Below, piece by piece: positions 17,175 through 21,462 of a DNA stretch of 21,462 bases. How positions within the stretch are numbered: the stretch's first letter is position 1; each line of letters begins with the position of its first letter. The position numbers and the translations under genes are program-made. The DNA is from Methanobacterium sp. Lineage in GTDB: Archaea; Methanobacteriota; Methanobacteria; Methanobacteriales; Methanobacteriaceae. The notes beneath the pieces are model-generated. The model had not been told where the DNA came from, ran no database searches, and saw nothing but the letters and a program-made list of their open reading frames with translations. The stretch is taken from positions 1-21,462 of the forward strand of contig JAHKLP010000091.1 in NCBI GenBank assembly GCA_020855015.1, given 5' to 3'.

Positions 17175-17672
17175 ATGATTAATATGACAGACGAAATAAA
17201 GGGTAAAGTTTGGAAATTCCGGGACAGTATAGATACTGATGTCATCATTCCGGGACGTTATCTGAGAACATTCAGTTTAGATGAGCTTGCCAGCCATGTA
17301 ATGGAAGGAGAAGATCCCGAATTTGCAAAAAATGTGAGTAAGGGTGATATAATAGTTGCTGGTTGGAATTTTGGCTGCGGATCTTCACGAGAACAGGCTC
17401 CAGTGGCTTTAAAACATGCGGGTATAGATGCAATTGTGGCCAAGTCATTCGCACGAATATTCTACCGTAATGCTATAAATATTGGTTTACCAGTTATAGT
17501 GGCCGATATCCCAACTGATAAAGGAGATGAACTCCTGATAAACCTTAAAGATGGTGTGATAAAAAATCTCAACACTGGTATTAGTGTTAATATAAAACCA
17601 TTCCATGACTTCATGAGGGGAATACTCCATGATGGAGGTCTGGTTAAACATTATCTAAAAGAAAAGAAATAG
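17175..17672 (+). CDS. hacB: Homoaconitase small subunit (LeuD family, coenzyme B pathway)
   Basis: Small swivelling subunit of an aconitase-type [4Fe-4S] hydro-lyase. NFGCGSSREQAP is the family signature, with DTDVIIPGRYLRT before it. The loop YLRT (Arg31, counting from ATG 17175) is the feature reported to distinguish methanogen homoaconitase from isopropylmalate isomerase, which has a YLV-type loop; Arg helps bind the longer 2-oxosuberate-pathway acids. This points to coenzyme B synthesis rather than leucine, though LeuD cannot be fully excluded. Length is 165 aa, or 162 from an ATG at 17184; neither has a clear ribosome-binding site. The iron-sulfur large subunit (HacA) is not in the window. 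It is probably cotranscribed with mptG, 22 bp upstream. Confidence 0.8.
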   Translation: MINMTDEIKGKVWKFRDSIDTDVIIPGRYLRTFSLDELASHVMEGEDPEFAKNVSKGDIIVAGWNFGCGSSREQAPVALKHAGIDAIVAKSFARIFYRNAINIGLPVIVADIPTDKGDELLINLKDGVIKNLNTGISVNIKPFHDFMRGILHDGGLVKHYLKEKK

Positions 17673-17680
17673 GAAAATCA

Positions 17681-17695
17681 GTCTTAACATAAGAC
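17681..17695 (+). terminator. Hairpin just after hacB, possible transcript end
   Basis: GTCTTA and TAAGAC form a perfect 6-bp stem with an ACA loop, nine bases past the hacB stop. T-rich tracts follow further down (17750-17770). It could mark or protect the 3' end of the tes-mptG-hacB message. Confidence 0.3.
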
Positions 17696-17866
17696 CCGTA
17701 TGAAACTTTTAATAAACTAAATATGGTCTTTGCATATTAACCCATTAAATTTTTTCAATTAACTTTTTAAAATTACAAATACAAAACATATTATTATATT
17801 TATCAGTTGAATAATTTTGGATTTCCATTTAATCGATGCAAAAATTATAGATGCGGAAATAACATA

Positions 17867-17896
17867 AATCCAGAAGAATTATGGATTCTTATTTTT
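17867..17896 (+). promoter_or_regulatory. Two mutually exclusive leader hairpins before the zinc-finger gene
   Basis: AATCCA (17867-17872) can pair with TGGATT (17882-17887), or AAGAAT (17874-17879) can pair with ATTCTT (17885-17890). The two stems share bases, and the second is followed by ATTTTT (17891-17896), like an intrinsic terminator, just before the ribosome-binding site. An attenuator is possible; chance pairing in AT-rich DNA is also possible. Confidence 0.25.
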
Positions 17897-17917
17897 GTTT
17901 TATGTGAGGAAAAAACA

Positions 17918-18535
17918 ATGAAATGTCCAGTATGTAACTCTGAATCTCATGAAATACTTAAAACTAAGGGTAAAAACACCAAAGAAATTCTCATAAAATG
18001 TAATGAATGTGGAAACACCTTCAGGGAAACTATAAAAATCCCGAAGATGGTTGATTGCAGAATTATCATTAGCCAATTCTCCCAATCCGAGAAAAAACAG
18101 ATTAAACTCTATCCTGATGAAATTCTACAGGTAGGAGAAGTACTGCTAGTGGATGGAGATGAAGTAGAAATCACTTCGCTGGAAAACAATCGGGGAGGCA
18201 GAGTTTCCAAAAGTCAGGTTTCGGAACTGGAAACCATCTGGGCAACATCACTGGCAGGACCGGCCAGAGTAGGAGTATCTATTGATTATAGTGGTAGAGT
18301 CCTATCAAAAAAAGTTGAAGTGGAAAGAGATTTTCAATTCACTGTAGGTGATGTGGTGAAAATGGGAAGAGCAGTATTTCGAATTAAATCCATGAAAACC
18401 ATAACTTCCAAGATAAGAAAGGGAAGTGCACTGGCAGAACAGATTAAAAGAGTTTACGGTCGCCCAGCAAGTCATAAAGATAAATTCCAATATGATTTAA
18501 CCTCTAAAATAGTTGAAAACGAAGATATTGACTAA
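17918..18535 (+). CDS. Zinc-finger protein of the HVO_0476/COG1326 family
   Basis: Archaeal protein of 205 aa with no defined function. The N-terminus holds a zinc ribbon: MKCPVC (Cys3, Cys6) paired with KCNECG (Cys28, Cys31). The remainder is a beta-rich region with repeated Val/Glu/Lys strands, including a segment VLLVDGDEVEITSLE and a basic stretch near the C-terminus (IRKGSALAEQIKRVYGRP). The upstream frame is open to 17807, but the ATG at 17918 directly precedes the zinc ribbon and has GTGAGG nine bases upstream, so it is the start. The ribbon suggests nucleic-acid or ribosome contact, which is inference. pcm follows after 54 bp and may be cotranscribed. Confidence 0.8.
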   Translation: MKCPVCNSESHEILKTKGKNTKEILIKCNECGNTFRETIKIPKMVDCRIIISQFSQSEKKQIKLYPDEILQVGEVLLVDGDEVEITSLENNRGGRVSKSQVSELETIWATSLAGPARVGVSIDYSGRVLSKKVEVERDFQFTVGDVVKMGRAVFRIKSMKTITSKIRKGSALAEQIKRVYGRPASHKDKFQYDLTSKIVENEDID

Positions 18536-18589
18536 TTAGGGGTTATGTTGAATTTAAATTCATTTAATCCTATTTGATTCAGTGGTTTG

Positions 18590-19246
18590 ATGAAGGATAA
18601 ACGAGAAGAACTGGTAGAAAAACTCTTAAACCAAGGTTACATAAAAACCGGCAAAGTTAAAAAAGCCATGCTCCATGTGCCCAGGGAGGAGTTCATGCCT
18701 CCCGAAATCAGGCGCTACGCCTACCTAGATCGTCCCCTGCCAATTGGTAGGGGGCAGACCATATCTGCACCACATATGGTGGCCATCATCGCCGAACAAT
18801 TAGATCTTGATGAAGGAATGAAAATACTTGAGATTGGAACAGGCCTCGGCTACAATGCTGCTGTAGTATCAGAGATTATTGGTGGTTCTGGCCATGTTTA
18901 CACTGTGGAAAGAATACCTTCCCTGGCAGAGAAGGCCAGGGAGAATCTGGAAAAAACCGGATACAACCATAAAATAACTGTTATAAGTGGTGACGGAACA
19001 CTGGGCTACCCTGAAAAAGCACCATTCGACAGGATATACGGAACAGCCAGCTCACCTAAAATCCCCGAACCCCTTAAAAAACAGCTAAGAATCGGTGGAA
19101 AATTGATCATACCCCTTGGTTCTGCTAACTATTTTCAGGAACTGGTATCTGTTCAGCGAATATCCGATGATGAATTTAAGTCTGAAGATTTAGGGGGAGT
19201 TGCCTTCGTCCCCATGATCGGAGAACATGGCTGGCCTGAAGATTAA
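18590..19246 (+). CDS. pcm: Protein-L-isoaspartate O-methyltransferase
   Basis: Repairs aged proteins by methylating isoaspartyl residues with S-adenosylmethionine, allowing their return to aspartate. The family motif GRGQTISAPHMVA precedes the SAM-binding motif ILEIGTGLGYNAAVV (about residues 84-98), followed by YTVERIP (motif after strand 2) and ISGDGTLGYPEKAPFDRI. Length 218 aa is normal. A TTG at 18587 sits directly before the ATG at 18590; the ATG is chosen, with GTGGT about four bases upstream. It is transcribed in the same direction as the zinc-finger gene, 54 bp upstream. Confidence 0.95.
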   Translation: MKDKREELVEKLLNQGYIKTGKVKKAMLHVPREEFMPPEIRRYAYLDRPLPIGRGQTISAPHMVAIIAEQLDLDEGMKILEIGTGLGYNAAVVSEIIGGSGHVYTVERIPSLAEKARENLEKTGYNHKITVISGDGTLGYPEKAPFDRIYGTASSPKIPEPLKKQLRIGGKLIIPLGSANYFQELVSVQRISDDEFKSEDLGGVAFVPMIGEHGWPED

Positions 19247-19285
19247 AGATGAACCTTATAATTTATCTTCGATATTTTTAAATGA

Positions 19286-19294
19286 TTTATAAAC
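19286..19294 (+). promoter_or_regulatory. Putative TATA box of the methylthiotransferase gene
   Basis: TTTATAAAC fits the archaeal consensus and lies 82 nt before the ATG, predicting a leader of about 50 nt. It suggests the gene has its own promoter after pcm. Confidence 0.45.
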
Positions 19295-19367
19295 GAATTT
19301 TACGCATTTATGTTAAATAACAGGCATATTAATAAATTAAAAATGAAAATAGCAAATCCTGATTAAT

Positions 19368-20642
19368 ATGAAATTTTATATTGAAACTTTTGGTTGCACA
19401 TTTAATCAAGCCGATTCGCAAATAATGGTCGGTTTACTTGAAGAAAAAGGGGCAGAATGTGTTATATCCATGGAAGAGGCAGATCTTATTATTCTTAATA
19501 CTTGTTACGTGAAACAGCCAACTGAACAGAAGATTACCAACCATATCCTAAAAGTTCAGGATCAATATCCCCAAAAAAAGCTTCTTATTGCGGGTTGTAT
19601 GGTGGACATCGATCCCACTAAGTTGGAAAGATTAGCTCCTTATGCTGGATGGATTGGTTCCCGTAGAATCAAGTTCGCCCCAGAAGTAGCCACGTCAATT
19701 ATGAAGGATGATATTAAAAGAAAAACCGGTCAGGACAAAGCAATAAAAACATGCCTTCCCCGAAAGCGTTTTAATCCATATATACACATTCTACAAATCT
19801 GTGAGGGATGTCTTGGAAAATGCAGTTACTGTTGTACCAGATTTGCACGGGGAAACCTGCAAAGTTACCCTACAACTATTTTGAAAAGGGAAGCAGAACA
19901 GGCAGTGGCAGACTCCTGTAAGGAGATCCAGCTCACTGCCCAAGACACCGCAGCCTATGGAAAAGACTCTGGAGAAAAATTATCCGACCTTATAAATCAT
20001 GTAACCAGTATACCTGGTAATTTCAAGGTAAGAGTTGGAATGATGCACCCTAAGAACGCTGAAGACGACCTTGAATCTATAATTAACTCCTTTAAAAATG
20101 AAAAGGTATATAAATTTTTACATCTACCCTTGCAGAGTGGAAATAACCAGATCTTATCAGATATGAACCGAGGGCACTCTGTTGAGAAATATCTTAAAAT
20201 TGTGAATAATTTCAAATCAGAAATACCTCATCTTTCCCTTTCTACAGATATTATTGTGGGATACCCTACCGAGGATGAAGCAGCTTTTCAGGACACTCTT
20301 GATGTAATCAGTACAATTCGTCCTGATTTTCTACATATTTCCAAATACCATCATCGTCCTGGCACTCCTTCATCAAAGATGTATGAGATCGATCATAAAG
20401 TGATGAAAAACCGTTCGCAACGTTTAAATGATCTTAAAATCCAGATAACTTCGTCCAATAACAGAGAACTGGTAGGAACCACTCAAAGAATTCTTATAAC
20501 GAATAAAGGGAGTAAAGGTGGGTACATAGGTCGTACAGACTCTTATAAAACAGTGATTGTGGATGAAGCTCCTTTGGGTGGTTTTTTCCAGGCAGAAATT
20601 ACTCATTCTAAGAGTACTTATCTTAAAGGAAAAATATTGTAA
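19368..20642 (+). CDS. tRNA t6A37 methylthiotransferase (archaeal MtaB/CDKAL1 type)
   Basis: Radical SAM enzyme that adds a methylthio group to N6-threonylcarbamoyladenosine at position 37 of tRNAs reading ANN codons. The N-terminal UPF0004 domain supplies three cluster ligands: Cys10 (ETFGC), Cys46 (NTCYV) and Cys77 (AGCM). The SAM cluster motif is CLGKCSYC (Cys148, Cys152, Cys155). PLQSGNNQIL and DIIVGYPTED are typical of the barrel. The C-terminal ~60 residues look like a TRAM RNA-binding domain. At 424 aa it is full length, and the e-MtaB branch fits an archaeal host better than bacterial MiaB. The ATG starts exactly at the conserved MKFYIETFGC, though no good ribosome-binding site is seen. 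Confidence 0.92.
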   Translation: MKFYIETFGCTFNQADSQIMVGLLEEKGAECVISMEEADLIILNTCYVKQPTEQKITNHILKVQDQYPQKKLLIAGCMVDIDPTKLERLAPYAGWIGSRRIKFAPEVATSIMKDDIKRKTGQDKAIKTCLPRKRFNPYIHILQICEGCLGKCSYCCTRFARGNLQSYPTTILKREAEQAVADSCKEIQLTAQDTAAYGKDSGEKLSDLINHVTSIPGNFKVRVGMMHPKNAEDDLESIINSFKNEKVYKFLHLPLQSGNNQILSDMNRGHSVEKYLKIVNNFKSEIPHLSLSTDIIVGYPTEDEAAFQDTLDVISTIRPDFLHISKYHHRPGTPSSKMYEIDHKVMKNRSQRLNDLKIQITSSNNRELVGTTQRILITNKGSKGGYIGRTDSYKTVIVDEAPLGGFFQAEITHSKSTYLKGKIL

Positions 20643-20838
20643 CCTATAAAATGATGGTTTGATTAATATTCTCAGCTTTGACCATTATTATTAAGATTTA
20701 TCATTTTTATTTTCAGCAACGATTTTCATTATCAACACAGATTAATGTCCTTTTAAAGCTGATTTTTTGCTTAATTAAATTTTTGTCAGATCAAACTTCT
20801 CATTTATAAAAAACACTCTTTTTTATCCAATAGCAAAG

Positions 20839-20847
20839 CATATATAG
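20839..20847 (+). promoter_or_regulatory. Putative TATA box of the zinc-ribbon gene
   Basis: CATATATAG lies about 38 nt before the ATG at 20877, so the message would start only about ten bases before the gene. A second TATA-like TTTATAAAA lies at 20804-20812. The 234-bp spacer 20643-20876 shows nothing else. Confidence 0.45.
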
Positions 20848-20876
20848 CTTCATATAGAGAGAAAAATCTTGATAAT

Positions 20877-21206
20877 ATGAACTTCTTGATTTGTGAGAAT
20901 TGTGGTGGCTACTACCATCTGAAGGAAGGAGAATCACTCAGTGACTTTGAATCATGTGAATGCGGCGGTAAGTTTTATCTTTTAGAATACGGGGAAGATG
21001 GTCAGCTTCAATCCCCTAAGATCGTCTGTGAATCTTGCGGGAATCTCAACATCATTACCACTCCATTCTGCAGTAGCTGTGGTCAAATATTAAGACCTTC
21101 CAAAGAAATCATCACCAACGAAAAAAACAGCCCCTTAAAACCAAGGTTATTTGCAGGCATAACATTTATCGCAGTTTCCATAATGATATTGGGCCTATTT
21201 TTATAA
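20877..21206 (+). CDS. Zinc-ribbon protein with a C-terminal membrane anchor
   Basis: Protein of 109 aa, unrecognised beyond its domains. Cys6/Cys9 (CENC) and Cys27/Cys29 (CEC) form a first possible zinc site; Cys51/Cys54 (CESC) and Cys65/Cys68 (CSSC) form a clear second zinc ribbon. After a Lys/Pro linker, residues 91-109 form one hydrophobic helix ending the protein, so it is probably tail-anchored with the zinc ribbons in the cytosol. The start is ATG, with only GAGAG in the short predicted leader. It is followed by a T7 tract and then the tRNA genes on the opposite strand. Such ribbons often mediate protein-protein contact; no specific role can be assigned. Confidence 0.75.
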   Translation: MNFLICENCGGYYHLKEGESLSDFESCECGGKFYLLEYGEDGQLQSPKIVCESCGNLNIITTPFCSSCGQILRPSKEIITNEKNSPLKPRLFAGITFIAVSIMILGLFL

Positions 21207-21280
21207 AATGATAAGATAAAAACGATTACGACCTGTTCTGTTAGTGATTATTAGGATAATTGTTTAATTTATTTTAAATC

Positions 21281-21287
21281 TTTTTTT
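21281..21287 (+). terminator. Poly-T terminator after the zinc-ribbon gene
   Basis: Seven T residues lie 75 nt past the stop codon, before the convergent tRNA genes. A U-tract of this length is a usual archaeal termination signal. Confidence 0.4.
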
Positions 21288-21303
21288 AACTCTTCATGAA
21301 TAC

Positions 21304-21308
21304 AAAAA
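21304..21308 (-). terminator. Poly-T tract downstream of tRNA-Phe
   Basis: On the minus strand the sequence reads ATTATTTTTGTATT about 17-20 bases past the tRNA 3' end. It is a plausible end for the tRNA transcript. Confidence 0.3.
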
Positions 21309-21322
21309 TAATAGTTTTGATG

Positions 21323-21462
<140 letters not shown>

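Noticed and set aside
17807..17917. Upstream extension of the zinc-finger gene by 37 codons
   Set aside because: Overlaps the likely promoter and leader, and the ATG at 17918 has GTGAGG upstream and begins right at the zinc ribbon.

Overview
The window is chromosomal DNA of a methanogenic archaeon, most likely a Methanobacterium-type member of the Methanobacteriales. It carries genes for methanofuran (mfnD, mfnF), methanopterin (mptG) and probably coenzyme B (hacB), the archaeal lipid genes carS and a Tes-type radical SAM enzyme, archaeal ribL, and AT-rich spacers with TTTATAAA-type TATA boxes. Base composition is moderately AT-rich. I see no insertion sequence, phage gene, CRISPR array or integrase, so this looks like core chromosome.

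Layout. (1) 39-2435: ribL (FAD synthase, minus) and a divergent multi-spanning flippase. (2) 2541-5561: a stand-alone PEP-utilising-enzyme homologue with no ATP-grasp half, then hisA (minus) and a divergent truA. (3) 5712-7791: a DUF460/COG2433 protein with an RNase H/RuvC-like N-terminus and a long coiled coil, which apparently starts at CTG behind a near-perfect Shine-Dalgarno, followed by a small lipoprotein bearing four DnaJ-type CxxCxGxG motifs. (4) 8175-13041: wecB and wecC (UDP-HexNAc 2-epimerase and 6-dehydrogenase), with wecC coupled by 4-base overlaps to mfnD and mfnF. (5) 13119-14535: an anchored extracytoplasmic protein with an M14-carboxypeptidase-like residue pattern, and convergent carS (CDP-archaeol synthase). 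(6) 14672-17672: a probable operon tes-like radical SAM gene, mptG and hacB, divergent from carS. (7) 17918-20642: a zinc-finger protein, pcm (isoaspartate repair) and the tRNA t6A methylthiotransferase. (8) 20877-21462: a tail-anchored zinc-ribbon protein, then tRNA-Phe and a partial tRNA-Val on the minus strand.

How the genes fit together. The window is rich in cell-envelope and C1-cofactor functions. The flippase, wecB and wecC could supply and move surface glycans; in a pseudomurein-making lineage they might include the talosaminuronic acid branch, which is an inference. carS and the tes-like gene face each other across a 136-bp divergent promoter region, which fits membrane lipid synthesis. 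The same tes-like gene is cotranscribed with mptG, which fits the older proposal that this family modifies methanopterin. The functional claims most worth testing are the CTG start, the DnaJ-finger lipoprotein, the M14-like protein, the PEP-enzyme half with altered active-site signature, and the role of the tes-like gene.
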